Positions 43,887 to 53,597 of a stretch of 64,000 nucleotides of DNA are shown in pieces. The DNA is from Deltaproteobacteria bacterium (lineage in GTDB: Bacteria > Desulfobacterota > Syntrophia > Syntrophales > UBA2210), in NCBI GenBank assembly GCA_019313905.1, contig JAFDAI010000005.1, positions 41,520-105,519 of the forward strand, written 5' to 3'. Every line of letters begins with the position of its first letter. Positions within the stretch are counted from its first letter, which is position 1. Below the pieces are notes generated by a model. The model was not told the origin of the DNA. It saw only the letters and a program-made list of their open reading frames with translations, and ran no database searches. Position numbers and translations under genes: made by a program.

Positions 43887-44660
43887 ATGGTAGATGTACA
43901 GAATCTCAAAGATCACAGAAAAATAGATATACAAAAGGTAGGCGTTAAGGGAATAAAGTACCCTATCATCGTCCTCGACAAGATAAACGGAACACAGCAT
44001 GTCAATGCTACCATAAATATGTACGTTAATCTCCCACACCGCTTTAAGGGAACACACATGAGCCGTTTCGTTGAGATCCTGAATGAGTACAGAGGTCAAA
44101 TTAATATAAAAACCTTTCGTAAGATCCTGTGCAAAATGAAGGAAAAACTTAACGCTGAATCCGCCCACATAGAAATAAACTTTCCATACTTCGTGGAAAA
44201 GACCGCGCCCGTTTCGAATGCAAGAAGTCTTCTGGAATACCAGTGTTCTTTCTGTGGAGAAAACAACGGTGAAAAGGATAATTTTCTTATCGGCATTTCC
44301 GTACCCGTTACAACCACGTGTCCCTGTTCAAAAGAAATAAGCGACGCGGGCGCGCATAATCAGAGGAGTACCGTAAGAATTAAATTGAAATTTGAGAAGT
44401 TCTTCTGGATAGAAGATGTTATCAGGCTGGTGGAAAAATCAGCAAGCAGCGAAATCTTTTCGCTCCTCAAGAGAGCGGATGAAAAATATGTAACGGAAGA
44501 AGCATACGAAAACCCGATGTTCGTAGAAGATGTCGTGAGAACCATCGCGGAAAAGCTCAACAAAATCCCCAACTTCACATGGTACAGCGTGGAAGCGGAA
44601 AACATGGAGAGCATACACAATCACAATGCTTATGCTTGTATAGAAAAAACTGAAGACTGA
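43887..44660 (+). CDS. folE2: GTP cyclohydrolase IB (FolE2)
   Basis: 257 residues. The COG1469 signature is complete: TTTCPCSKEISDAGAHNQR (in part), with the metal-binding Cys, and EINFPYFVEKTAPVS earlier. It opens GTP to dihydroneopterin triphosphate, the first step of folate and pterin synthesis. FolE2 can use Mn or Fe instead of Zn, so it is common in metal-limited or anaerobic bacteria. It is 20 bases after the PTPS gene in a two-gene operon. Confidence 0.93.
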   Translation: MVDVQNLKDHRKIDIQKVGVKGIKYPIIVLDKINGTQHVNATINMYVNLPHRFKGTHMSRFVEILNEYRGQINIKTFRKILCKMKEKLNAESAHIEINFPYFVEKTAPVSNARSLLEYQCSFCGENNGEKDNFLIGISVPVTTTCPCSKEISDAGAHNQRSTVRIKLKFEKFFWIEDVIRLVEKSASSEIFSLLKRADEKYVTEEAYENPMFVEDVVRTIAEKLNKIPNFTWYSVEAENMESIHNHNAYACIEKTED

Positions 44661-44722
44661 AGACTGTCAGATCTTTAACTTCTGTTCTATCAGCCTACAG
44701 GCTATCCCCTGTATTTATGAGT

Positions 44723-47287
44723 CTATTGATCTATACCTATCAGCTCATAAACCTTCAAGTCCCCGATTGCACCGCTGTCACTTATGTCTGTCTCCCGTAC
44801 ATCCAGGTGTGTCTTTGCCGCGCTCAGGGTTTTCTCGCTGATCAGAATACTGTTGGGATAAGATTTCGTGAACTCCTGCAGCTTGAATACGATATTGACC
44901 GAATCACCGATAACGGTATAGTCCATCTTCTTGTCAAAACCTATATTCCCCACAACAACTTCCCCCGTGTGAACACTTATACCGACATCCACTGAATTAC
45001 CTATCTCTTTCAGGCAGTAGTCGTTGACTTCAGCAATGGATTCTCTCATCTCGATTGCCGCGGCAACAGCATTATCAGCATCCATTATGCTCGAAACCGG
45101 GGCGCCGAAAATCGCCAGAAAACCATCACCAAGATATTTATCAACAATACCATGGTGTTTGAACACGATCCCGCCCATAATGGAAAAGAAATGGTTGAGC
45201 ATAAGCACAGTCTTCTGCGGTCCTATCTTCTGGGCAAGAAGTGAAAATCCTCTTATATCGATATTGATAAGCGTGAGCATCCTGAATTCTTCAACTTCAA
45301 GTTGTTCTGTCTCGGTGCCGTAGACAATCTTGTCCACTATCTCCTTGGGAACAAACTTCTGAAAAATGCTGCGTATCTCACGTTCACTCTCCGCCATAGA
45401 TACTGTCTCATTGTAAAGATTGGCATTCTCTATAGCTACACTGACCGAGGATGCAATGGATTGCAGCAATTGTTTGTCACCGGCATTAAAATCGCCCTCC
45501 ATCTTGTTGAACACCTCTATAACTCCCATAACTCTTCCCTGCGATATCATGGGCACGCACAGAATAGCCTTCGTATGAAAGCCGGCAATCTCATCCACAT
45601 CGGGATAAAAGAGAGAAGACTTATTGATATCATTTACTATTACCGCATTACCCTGGGCCACCACATAACCGGCAACTCCCTGGCCTACCTTTATCCGAAT
45701 CCCTTGCAGTGTCTTCATGTCAATATTCAGCGCAACGGTAAACTCAAGCCCGTCTTCACGCATGAGCAGAACCGCACCGGCCTCCACGCTCATGACCGCC
45801 CTGATCATATCCATGGTATACTTGAGAACCTGGTTTATATCGAAAGTGGAAGATGCAAGGGCGCTTCCAATCTGTTTCAGCGTGTCCAGTTCCCGATCCC
45901 GTTTGACAACATAATCACCGAGCCGATTCCTCTCCATCGCAAGTGAGAGAGCGTCTGCCATTCTCTCTATGAGCTCCTGCGATTCATAAAAGGGGTTAAA
46001 CTCATCTGCACACAAAACCAGGATTCCCGCAACACCTCCATTCGTCTTCAAAGGAACAAGCATGCAGGATCTGTTCCCGGCGAGAAACTCTTTTTCACTC
46101 TCATGGACAAGCGGAGAGGTATCCTCCTCGATCAGTGTGACTCCCTGTTTCAGAACCTTATCAAAAATTGATCCCTGATAGGGATGGTATGCATCCTTTG
46201 ACAGGTGCACAGGTCCGGTAGCCATAAAATCAAGGGTTCTTATATTGTTTGGTCTGGTATCATCCTCCACCAGAATAATCGCAAGATTAAACGAAAGCGC
46301 CGATTGCATCTCGCTAAGTATGGCATGTAGCAACTCTCCACCTTTGAGACTGGAATTGATAGCTTGGACAATCTTCTGGATAGAGTCGAGATGAGTTGCA
46401 CTCTCATTTTTCTCCTTTAAGAGACGTAGATTCTCATAGGTAAACGCCGCGTTACCCAAGAGAGGTCCCAGTATGTCAGTATCTTCGCTGGTAAAAGGAA
46501 TGTCATCATTCTTTCTGGAAATCGTAAATACTCCTACAATATCCCTTATAGTTTTAAATGGCATGCAGACAAATGACTTTGTTCCATACTGTTGGCGGTT
46601 CTTTCTGCCAAAACGGCTATCTGTCTCAATATCCTCAACGATAAGAGGCGATTTGTTGATAACCGCATATTTGGCAATGCTGTCGGCAAAATCCACCCTG
46701 TCACCCAATTTCAACTGTTCTCCAAGACCGATGGTGGCCTTTACAACAAACGATTTCCTGTGGGGATACTCGAGGATCAGCACGGAACCGACATCAGCGT
46801 TCGCCAGTTTCAATGCTCTCTCCAAGGTAACATACAGGATTTCCTCGCTATCAAAGGTCACATAGCAGAGATCCGAAAGCTCCTTGAAAACAGCTATCTC
46901 AGAAATCTTTTGTTGAAGATGCCCGAAGGTTATTCCAAACTGGTTTTCCAGCGTACCGAAAGTCTGAGCAATATTACTGATTTCGTCAGAGCCTTTTTGC
47001 GGTTGATCGATAAAAAATTCCGACGCGGCCTTCTCCGAAACCTGTCTTGATATCATTCCTACCCTGTCAAATATCCTGCGGAGCAGGGTAAAGCCGAGCA
47101 GTGAAAAAAGTAGGAAAAAGACAAAAAAGATAAGAACATACTTGTCAGTCATAATACCGTACTTAACACCGAAAAAGGTAAATCCACCTACAGGAAACAG
47201 GAAAAAGAGGGCAAAGATAATGTTCATCCAGTTGTACAAGTCCCTGTTTTCCGAAAACAACCCTTTTATATATCCAGTTAATTTCAT
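44723..47287 (-). CDS. Membrane sensor with GAF domains and a class III nucleotide cyclase
   Basis: 854 residues: two membrane spans (about 20-65), a HAMP-like helix, GAF domains (roughly 135-290, 305-455, 475-630) and a C-terminal cyclase domain. Both metal aspartates are present (INIDIRGFS, YLGDGFLAIFGAP), as are the adenine-selecting Lys (DKYLGDG) and the DYTVIGDSVN motif. The transition-state Arg expected three residues after that Asn is a Lys (NIVFK), which may slow the reaction. Product probably cyclic AMP. GAGGAT precedes the ATG. Confidence 0.88.
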   Translation of the reverse strand: MKLTGYIKGLFSENRDLYNWMNIIFALFFLFPVGGFTFFGVKYGIMTDKYVLIFFVFFLLFSLLGFTLLRRIFDRVGMISRQVSEKAASEFFIDQPQKGSDEISNIAQTFGTLENQFGITFGHLQQKISEIAVFKELSDLCYVTFDSEEILYVTLERALKLANADVGSVLILEYPHRKSFVVKATIGLGEQLKLGDRVDFADSIAKYAVINKSPLIVEDIETDSRFGRKNRQQYGTKSFVCMPFKTIRDIVGVFTISRKNDDIPFTSEDTDILGPLLGNAAFTYENLRLLKEKNESATHLDSIQKIVQAINSSLKGGELLHAILSEMQSALSFNLAIILVEDDTRPNNIRTLDFMATGPVHLSKDAYHPYQGSIFDKVLKQGVTLIEEDTSPLVHESEKEFLAGNRSCMLVPLKTNGGVAGILVLCADEFNPFYESQELIERMADALSLAMERNRLGDYVVKRDRELDTLKQIGSALASSTFDINQVLKYTMDMIRAVMSVEAGAVLLMREDGLEFTVALNIDMKTLQGIRIKVGQGVAGYVVAQGNAVIVNDINKSSLFYPDVDEIAGFHTKAILCVPMISQGRVMGVIEVFNKMEGDFNAGDKQLLQSIASSVSVAIENANLYNETVSMAESEREIRSIFQKFVPKEIVDKIVYGTETEQLEVEEFRMLTLINIDIRGFSLLAQKIGPQKTVLMLNHFFSIMGGIVFKHHGIVDKYLGDGFLAIFGAPVSSIMDADNAVAAAIEMRESIAEVNDYCLKEIGNSVDVGISVHTGEVVVGNIGFDKKMDYTVIGDSVNIVFKLQEFTKSYPNSILISEKTLSAAKTHLDVRETDISDSGAIGDLKVYELIGIDQ

Positions 47288-47382
47288 TTTTCATCCTCTT
47301 GAGACAAAAATGTTTAATAAATATAACAAGTCCTTACTATTTAAAATACATTAAAACCACTGTCAATGCAACCATCAATACA

Positions 47383-48021
47383 TCACTGCAGCAATTCCAT
47401 GATCGCCTCTGCCATAAACCTGTATCCACGAGAAACCGGGTGTACGTGATCGTCCTGGACCAGGTCACCAAATTGGAAACCCTGTGATATCTTATCTTTC
47501 CAGTACATGTGCACCCCTGCCAGAGGCAGCCCGTACAGGCCGGCTAATTTCTCAAGCTGGCCATAATACCTTTCCACAAGTGCATTATCCCTCCAGTTCC
47601 CAAGACATACCGAGGTCACGAGGACAATCTCGGAATTTGTATTTTCCCCTATTCTCTTTATAATCAGTTCGATGCTGTTTCTAAACTCTTCCGGCGTGTA
47701 TCCGGAAAACGCATCGTTAAGACCAAACTGCACAAAGACACAATCCGGATTGCGGCACAAGACGTCTTTCTGCAACCTGTGCAGTCCATCCCACGCGGTG
47801 CCTGCAGGCATTCCGCAATTTATCAGACTGAACCTGGCATCCGGGAACCTTTCACCAATCATCTCACCCAGAAAATCCAGATACCCTTTATCCACCATCC
47901 ACCCATAAGTAAGCGAATCACCCAGAGCCACCACGACAACGGGAACACCCGACAAGAGCTTTTTTATTGTGTTTACCGGCTTGATCTTCCGTTCCATTTC
48001 AATAACTGTTGGTAGTTGCAC
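47383..48021 (-). CDS. SGNH/GDSL-type esterase
   Basis: 212 residues with the four SGNH blocks: GDSLTYG (nucleophile Ser), CGMPAGT (Gly), FGLNDAF (Asn), and DDHVHP (catalytic Asp-His). It resembles TesA-type lysophospholipase/thioesterases, but has no signal peptide and probably is cytoplasmic. GTG start at 48021; an ATG at 47997 would shorten it by 8 residues, and neither has a strong Shine-Dalgarno. Confidence 0.85.
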   Translation of the reverse strand: MQLPTVIEMERKIKPVNTIKKLLSGVPVVVVALGDSLTYGWMVDKGYLDFLGEMIGERFPDARFSLINCGMPAGTAWDGLHRLQKDVLCRNPDCVFVQFGLNDAFSGYTPEEFRNSIELIIKRIGENTNSEIVLVTSVCLGNWRDNALVERYYGQLEKLAGLYGLPLAGVHMYWKDKISQGFQFGDLVQDDHVHPVSRGYRFMAEAIMELLQ

Positions 48022-48126
48022 TGCCGGGATTTGTCAAGAATAAACGTAACCACTCGGGCATGAACAGCTACAAAACACAGAACAATAAAGACTCTGAGGC
48101 GTGTCGCAAAGTTTTTGGGTTTCGAG

Positions 48127-48155
48127 TTGAAATTTCTGAAAGGATGTTTTATACT
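48127..48155 (+). promoter_or_regulatory. Sigma-70 promoter of the GAF-GspE gene
   Basis: TTGAAA (48127-48132), 17-base spacer, TATACT (48150-48155), with start predicted near 48162 and the ATG at 48206. Confidence 0.6.
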
Positions 48156-48205
48156 TAGAGGGTCTTATCGCGAGAACAGGAAACATACCGCAGAACAGGA
48201 CGTAT

Positions 48206-50533
48206 ATGGACATCTTTCAATCAAAAACAAACCGGGAAAAGATAAACCGGTACGACAAGACGGCAAGGGCCCAGATAACAGCACTTGAAGAAAAACTCAA
48301 CCTCAGCAAGGCGTTGCAGGATATAACCAATCGTATCCATGCCGCTATCAACCTGAGGCAGATTCTTATCGATCTGAGGGATGACATCCTCGGTCTCTTC
48401 AATGCCCACTCCATTACCATCTATGTGGCAGACAGGGCAAGAAACGAGATATATTCGATGTTCCTGGCAGGATCTGAATTGAAGGAAATTAGACTGCCCA
48501 TAGATAACAGGAGCATAGCAGGATACGTGGCCAATAACGGAAAGACCGTGAACATAGCCAACGCCTATAATAACAGCGAACTGCATGACATATCTCCTGA
48601 ACTCCATTTTGACTCCAGCTGGGACAGAAAGTCGGGATTCAAAACCGCTCAGGTACTGGCCGTATCGATCCTGAATGAGAACACTCTGATGGGTGTTATC
48701 CAGATACTGAACAGGAAAAATGGAGAAAGCTTCACCGAAGAGGATCAAACTTTTCTCAAGGAAATGGCAAACGTCCTCGGAACCGCTTTTTACAACCAGG
48801 AGAGGATCAGTCAAAAAAGAAAGTCCAAGTTCAATTATCTGTTGACCCACGGCCTGATCATGGAAGAAGACCTGGAAGAAGCATGGAGGGCGGCAAAAAA
48901 GAACAGGGAAACGGTCGAGGGCCACCTGATGAGAAAATTCAGGGTATCGAAGGATGATATGGGCAAATCGCTGGAAGAATTCTATGGCTGCCGCTTCGTC
49001 CCTTTCAACAACAAATATCCGATTCCTTTCGATCTCCTGAAAAACCTGAAAGAGGAATACCTGCGCCGTGAGCTGTGGGTTCCCCTGGAGAAAAGAAACG
49101 GCAAGATAAAGGTTATTATAGACGATCCCAACAACGTCTTGAAACAGGATATGATCGAAAATCTGTTAAGGACAAGGGCGGTGGAATATGATGTTGCCTT
49201 ATATGACGATATACTGAAATTCATAAATCACTTCTACCAGGCGGGAGACAATGTTGATTCGATCTCCGATATCATCGGAAAACTCGACACCGAAGAGGAG
49301 TTTGAAGAGGAAGAGGACGAAATAACTGAATCGGACAGTGTCATCATGCAGCTGGTCAACCGGATAGTCAATGATGCTTACATACGCAACGCCTCGGATA
49401 TTCACATAGAGCCAAACATAACGAAGAAGAACGTTGAGGTAAGATACAGGATAGACGGCGACCTGGCAACATACCAGACTGTCCCCTTTAACTACAGGTC
49501 GGCCCTGGTCTCAAGAATCAAGATCATGTCGAATCTTGACATTACGGAGCGAAGGATACCGCAGGACGGAAAGATAAAATTCAGGCGTTCGAAAGGAGAT
49601 GAAATAGAACTGCGCGTGGCTACCGTCCCCACGCAGGGGGGGGTCGAAGACGTGGTTATGCGCATCCTGACCAGCGGAGAAATAATGCGGCTTGATGACA
49701 TGGCCCTGTCACCCAGCAATTACGAAAATATCACAGGACTGCTTAAAAAACCCTATGGCATGATCCTCGCTGTAGGTCCCACAGGATCCGGAAAGACAAC
49801 GACCCTCCACTCAGCGCTGCACCAGATAAACAAACCGGAAACCAAGATCTGGACGGCGGAAGATCCAGTGGAAATTTCCCAGTATGGTCTCAGGCAGGTA
49901 CAGGTCAATCCAAAGATCGGTTTCGACTTTGCCCATGCCATGCGTGCATTTCTCAGGGCCGACCCGGACGTCATCATGGTTGGAGAAATGAGAGACTACG
50001 AAACCGCAAAGATAGGGGTTGAGGCATCACTCACCGGGCACCTGGTCTTCAGCACTCTTCACACAAACAGCGCACCCGAAACGATCGTAAGGCTGCTCGA
50101 TATGGGAATCGACCCTCTTAATTTCGCGGATTCACTCTTGGGCATACTGGCCCAGAGGCTGGTAAGAACTCTGTGCAAGAGATGCAAAGAGGAATACCAC
50201 CCGACAAGAGAGGAATATGATGAACTGGCAGCTAACTATGGAGAGGAACTGTTTACCGGCCTGAATATACCATACAACGACAATTTCAAGCTGTACAGAG
50301 CCAAAGGCTGCAGCACATGCGGCAAGACAGGTTACAGGGGAAGAATGGGAGTTCACGAACTCCTTGTCGCAACAGATGAGATCAAGCGGCTCATACAGAA
50401 ACATGAAAATGTGGAGACAATACGGAACATGGCAATCTCCCAGGGCATGTCAACACTGCTGCAGGATGGAATAACCAAGGTTATAGCGGGTCACACGGAT
50501 TTCAGCCAGGTACGCAGGGTGTGCATAAAATAG
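48206..50533 (+). CDS. Orphan GspE/PilB-type ATPase with N-terminal GAF domain
   Basis: 775 residues. A GAF domain (about 35-190) precedes a degenerate MshEN region (about 205-260: FNYLLTHGLIMEEDLEEA, lacking the RLG of the c-di-GMP motif), and then a full assembly ATPase: Walker A GPTGSGKTTT, ADPDVIMVGEMRD, His box, zinc motif CKRC...CSTCGKTG. It is far from the pilus cluster and has no platform or pilin beside it. It may be an alternative motor for the same pilus, tuned by a GAF ligand. Confidence 0.88.
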   Translation: MDIFQSKTNREKINRYDKTARAQITALEEKLNLSKALQDITNRIHAAINLRQILIDLRDDILGLFNAHSITIYVADRARNEIYSMFLAGSELKEIRLPIDNRSIAGYVANNGKTVNIANAYNNSELHDISPELHFDSSWDRKSGFKTAQVLAVSILNENTLMGVIQILNRKNGESFTEEDQTFLKEMANVLGTAFYNQERISQKRKSKFNYLLTHGLIMEEDLEEAWRAAKKNRETVEGHLMRKFRVSKDDMGKSLEEFYGCRFVPFNNKYPIPFDLLKNLKEEYLRRELWVPLEKRNGKIKVIIDDPNNVLKQDMIENLLRTRAVEYDVALYDDILKFINHFYQAGDNVDSISDIIGKLDTEEEFEEEEDEITESDSVIMQLVNRIVNDAYIRNASDIHIEPNITKKNVEVRYRIDGDLATYQTVPFNYRSALVSRIKIMSNLDITERRIPQDGKIKFRRSKGDEIELRVATVPTQGGVEDVVMRILTSGEIMRLDDMALSPSNYENITGLLKKPYGMILAVGPTGSGKTTTLHSALHQINKPETKIWTAEDPVEISQYGLRQVQVNPKIGFDFAHAMRAFLRADPDVIMVGEMRDYETAKIGVEASLTGHLVFSTLHTNSAPETIVRLLDMGIDPLNFADSLLGILAQRLVRTLCKRCKEEYHPTREEYDELAANYGEELFTGLNIPYNDNFKLYRAKGCSTCGKTGYRGRMGVHELLVATDEIKRLIQKHENVETIRNMAISQGMSTLLQDGITKVIAGHTDFSQVRRVCIK

Positions 50534-50560
50534 GTTTGAATGTTGAATTTTTAAGGTTTA

Positions 50561-50655
50561 ATTAAACATTAAACATCCAGAATTAAACATTGTCTTCATG
50601 TTTTCGTGATAATCTTTTTAATCAAACATTAAACATCCAAAATTAAACATTGCCT
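50561..50655. repeat. Direct 35-base repeat between convergent genes
   Basis: Two copies (50561-50595 and 50621-50655) of ATTAAACATTAAACATCC followed by a variant of AGAATTAAACATTGTCTT, spaced 60 bases. Each copy itself is built of ATTAAACAT units. Between them lies TTTTCGTGATAAT. Fills the gap between the GAF-GspE and mutS stops. Confidence 0.75.
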
Positions 50656-50657
50656 TG

Positions 50658-53267
50658 TCAGTCTTTCACCATTTTCTGCCATTCTATTATTCTGCCGAGG
50701 GCTTCCATGGGAGTCATATTCAGTACATCAAGCTCTTTCAGTTCATTAATCAAGCGGCTTCTTTTACCGGCGAAAAGGTCCATCTGCCCGATATTACCCT
50801 TTCGTGGTGGCTTCCCCCGGGCAATTCTCGGCAGGCCTACCTCGTCCAGTTCACCCTTTTCCAGGTTTCTCAAGACCTCCCTGGCCCTTGATATGACATC
50901 CTCGGAAACTCCCGCGAGACGGGCAACTTCGATACCGTAGCTTCTGTTAGTTCCCCCTTCAACAATGGTGCGCAGGAAGATAACCCTGTCGCCCCATTCC
51001 TTAACCGCGATACTCAGGTTCCTGACCCCATCCATGGTTCTCGCGAGATCCGTCAACTCGTGGTAATGAGTCGCGAAGAGTGTCCGTGCCCCGAGCTTAT
51101 CCGAATCATGTATATACTCTGCCACCGCCCAGGCTATACTGAGGCCGTCAAATGTACTCGTGCCTCTTCCCACTTCATCCAGAAGTATCAGACTTCTTGA
51201 AGAGGCATTTTTCAGAATACTGGCCACCTCTGTCATCTCCACCATAAAGGTGCTTTGCCCGCCTGACAGACTGTCTCCAGCCCCGACCCTGGTAAAGATC
51301 CTGTCAACTATGCCTGTCTCCGCCTCATCAGCAGGAACAAAGCTTCCCATCTGCGCCATCAGAACGATTACCGCCGTCTGGCGTATATAGGTTGATTTGC
51401 CGGCCATGTTGGGTCCTGTAATAATGAGAAAACGGTTGCCATTGCGGTCCAGAAGCGTGTCATTGGGCACAAAGCCGCCATCCGGATTCATCCTCTCCAC
51501 AACAGGATGTCTCCCCCCTTTTATATCTATCAGATCTCCATTATTCACGCGCGGGCAGCAGTAGTTATACATTTCCGCCACCTCAGCCAGAGAGGCTATA
51601 GCATCAAGGTCGGCAAGGCGCGAGGCTGTTTGTTGTATCCTCGTTATCTCGCATGCTATTCTTTCCCTTATCTCCACAAATAATTCGTATTCCCGTTTCT
51701 TCCTGCGTTCCTCCGCGCCCAAGACAAGGACTTCATATTCCTTCAGTTCCTGATTGATATACCGTTCCGCGTTGACCAGGGTCTGCTTCCTGACGTAGTC
51801 ACCGGGAACCATGTTGCTGTTAGTCCTGGTCACCTCTATGTAATACCCGAACACATTATTGAAACCCACCTTGAGACTGCCTATGCCTGTTCTCTTCCGC
51901 TCCCTGTCCTCCATGGCTGCGATCCATTTTTTACCGTCCGTGCCAAGCAATATGAGTTTATCCAGCTCATCATCATACCCCTTTTTGATCACATAACCGT
52001 CACGAATGGTTGCCGGCGGATCTTCCGCTATCGCGTTCCCTATCAGGTCCGCCACATCCGGCATATCATCGAGTTCATTACGAATAGCGGATATCAGAGA
52101 GGATTCCAGCATCGAGATAGTATCCTTTATGACGGGTATCAATCGGAGCGATCTCCCAAGGGCGAGCAGATCTCTTCCATTCGCGACACCCATGGAAACC
52201 CTGCTGCCCAGGCGCTCGAGATCATAGATGCCGGCGAGAGACGAGCGCAGATTTTCTCTCAACAGGTGATCATCCTTAATCTCCGAAACAGCGGCAAGTC
52301 TTGTTTTGATTTTGTCCGGATCCACAAGGGGGTAATTAAGCCACCAGCGAAGTTTTCTTCCACCCATGGCAGTGGTTGTCTCGTCAAGGACATGGAACAG
52401 AGAACCGCGCTTTCTGCCCCCCTGGATGGTGGCAAACAGCTCAAGGTTTTTCTTCGCAGTGTCATCCAACACCAGATAATTTCTTATGTCGTACCACAAG
52501 ACGTCATTTATGTGATTAAGCCTGTCCTTCTGTGTCTCCTTCACATACCGCAAAACCGCTCCCGCCGCGCCTGTCATCGCCGGATGTCCGTCAAAATCAA
52601 CTTCTCTCCCACCATTGAAAAACTCATCTACAAGACCCGACGCATCATCCAGCAAGAAATAATCGGAAGGGAGGTAGCTTACGCTGCAGCCGATGGTCCG
52701 CCCCGCAAATGCCTCCATAAGTTCGCTTTCCTTCAACTCTTCACATATGACCATTTCCCTGAAATCAAGTCCCGCTATCTCATCGAGAAAGGCCTCTTTG
52801 TCATCAGACTCTGTGACACGAAATTCACCCGTCGAGATGTCCACAAAGGCAAGCCCGAAAACGCCGTCCAGCACCGAAATACCCGCCAGGAAATTATTCT
52901 CCTTGGCGGAGAGATTGTCGGAATCGACAACCAGTCCCGGCGTTACGATGCGTACGACCTCTCTTTTCACTATTCCCTGCACATCCTTCGGGTCCTCCAT
53001 CTGCTCGCAAACTGCAACCTTGTACCCATTTTCAATGAGCTTTGCTATATAAGATGAAGCCGCGTGCCAGGGCACCCCGCACAGTGGGATCGCGTCTTCC
53101 CTACCCTTGTTCCTGGATGTCAGCGTAATCTCCAACACCTTGGAAGCAACCTCGGCATCCTCGAAGAACATCTCATAAAAATCTCCCATCCTAAAAAAGA
53201 TGATACAATCCCTGTGAGCTTCCTTTATTTCGAGATACTGTCTCATCGCCGGCGTAAGATTTTTCAC
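50658..53267 (-). CDS. mutS: DNA mismatch repair protein MutS
   Basis: 869 residues, full length. N-terminal mismatch-recognition [11 protein letters not shown] (Phe and Glu that stack on the mispair), connector, lever and clamp domains, and the C-terminal ABC-type ATPase with Walker [12 protein letters not shown], signature [11 protein letters not shown] and [12 protein letters not shown]. The GTG start has GGAGGGG before it. MutL is not in the window. Confidence 0.96.
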   Translation of the reverse strand: MKNLTPAMRQYLEIKEAHRDCIIFFRMGDFYEMFFEDAEVASKVLEITLTSRNKGREDAIPLCGVPWHAASSYIAKLIENGYKVAVCEQMEDPKDVQGIVKREVVRIVTPGLVVDSDNLSAKENNFLAGISVLDGVFGLAFVDISTGEFRVTESDDKEAFLDEIAGLDFREMVICEELKESELMEAFAGRTIGCSVSYLPSDYFLLDDASGLVDEFFNGGREVDFDGHPAMTGAAGAVLRYVKETQKDRLNHINDVLWYDIRNYLVLDDTAKKNLELFATIQGGRKRGSLFHVLDETTTAMGGRKLRWWLNYPLVDPDKIKTRLAAVSEIKDDHLLRENLRSSLAGIYDLERLGSRVSMGVANGRDLLALGRSLRLIPVIKDTISMLESSLISAIRNELDDMPDVADLIGNAIAEDPPATIRDGYVIKKGYDDELDKLILLGTDGKKWIAAMEDRERKRTGIGSLKVGFNNVFGYYIEVTRTNSNMVPGDYVRKQTLVNAERYINQELKEYEVLVLGAEERRKKREYELFVEIRERIACEITRIQQTASRLADLDAIASLAEVAEMYNYCCPRVNNGDLIDIKGGRHPVVERMNPDGGFVPNDTLLDRNGNRFLIITGPNMAGKSTYIRQTAVIVLMAQMGSFVPADEAETGIVDRIFTRVGAGDSLSGGQSTFMVEMTEVASILKNASSRSLILLDEVGRGTSTFDGLSIAWAVAEYIHDSDKLGARTLFATHYHELTDLARTMDGVRNLSIAVKEWGDRVIFLRTIVEGGTNRSYGIEVARLAGVSEDVISRAREVLRNLEKGELDEVGLPRIARGKPPRKGNIGQMDLFAGKRSRLINELKELDVLNMTPMEALGRIIEWQKMVKD

Positions 53268-53417
53268 CCGTCACCCCTCCCCTTCAACCGGTACAATTCC
53301 ACTGCTTCTACTATCACAAAACAACTTTCTTTAACAACCCGGAGCTGGATTTGGGGGCATTGATTTCTTGACAATCAAGTGTATCGGTGTTACGCGATAA
53401 AGTATGTGATTACATAT

Positions 53418-53506
53418 CAGTATCGAGAAGGGCAACACTTCCGAAAGGGGGTAGCGCAAAACCATGGGTCTAAAGCGGAGAGCAATGCTCGCCAGATTAC
53501 CGAATA
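53418..53506 (+). ncRNA. Cyclic-di-GMP riboswitch, GEMM-I type
   Basis: The order of conserved pieces matches GEMM-I: AAGGGCAAC (53428-53436), a hairpin CUUCC-GAAA-GGGGG with the GNRA loop (53438-53451), the GCGCAAAACC linker (53454-53463) leading to GGGUCUAAAG, and a second hairpin that ends GAUUACCGA (53495-53503). GEMM-I binds cyclic-di-GMP between its two helices. A terminator follows at once, then the sensor kinase gene. The rest of 53268-53597 (330 bases) shows only a TTGACA at 53368 and no gene. Confidence 0.85.
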
Positions 53507-53511
53507 TTCAT

Positions 53512-53549
53512 AACGCCTTTAGGCAAATATACCTCAAGGCGTTTTTTTA
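53512..53549 (+). terminator. Terminator of the GEMM-I riboswitch
   Basis: AACGCCTT (53512-53519) and AAGGCGTT (53536-53543) with an additional AGG/CCT pair in the loop, followed by seven T. Located between aptamer and the kinase ATG, so transcription into the gene would depend on ligand state. Confidence 0.9.
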
Positions 53550-53597
53550 TTCTCGATATAAACACCTCAATTTACCGAAAAATCCAGAGGGAAATTC

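Noticed and set aside
50561..50655. Possible CRISPR array
   Set aside because: Only two copies of a low-complexity repeat with one 25-base gap, and no cas genes in the window.
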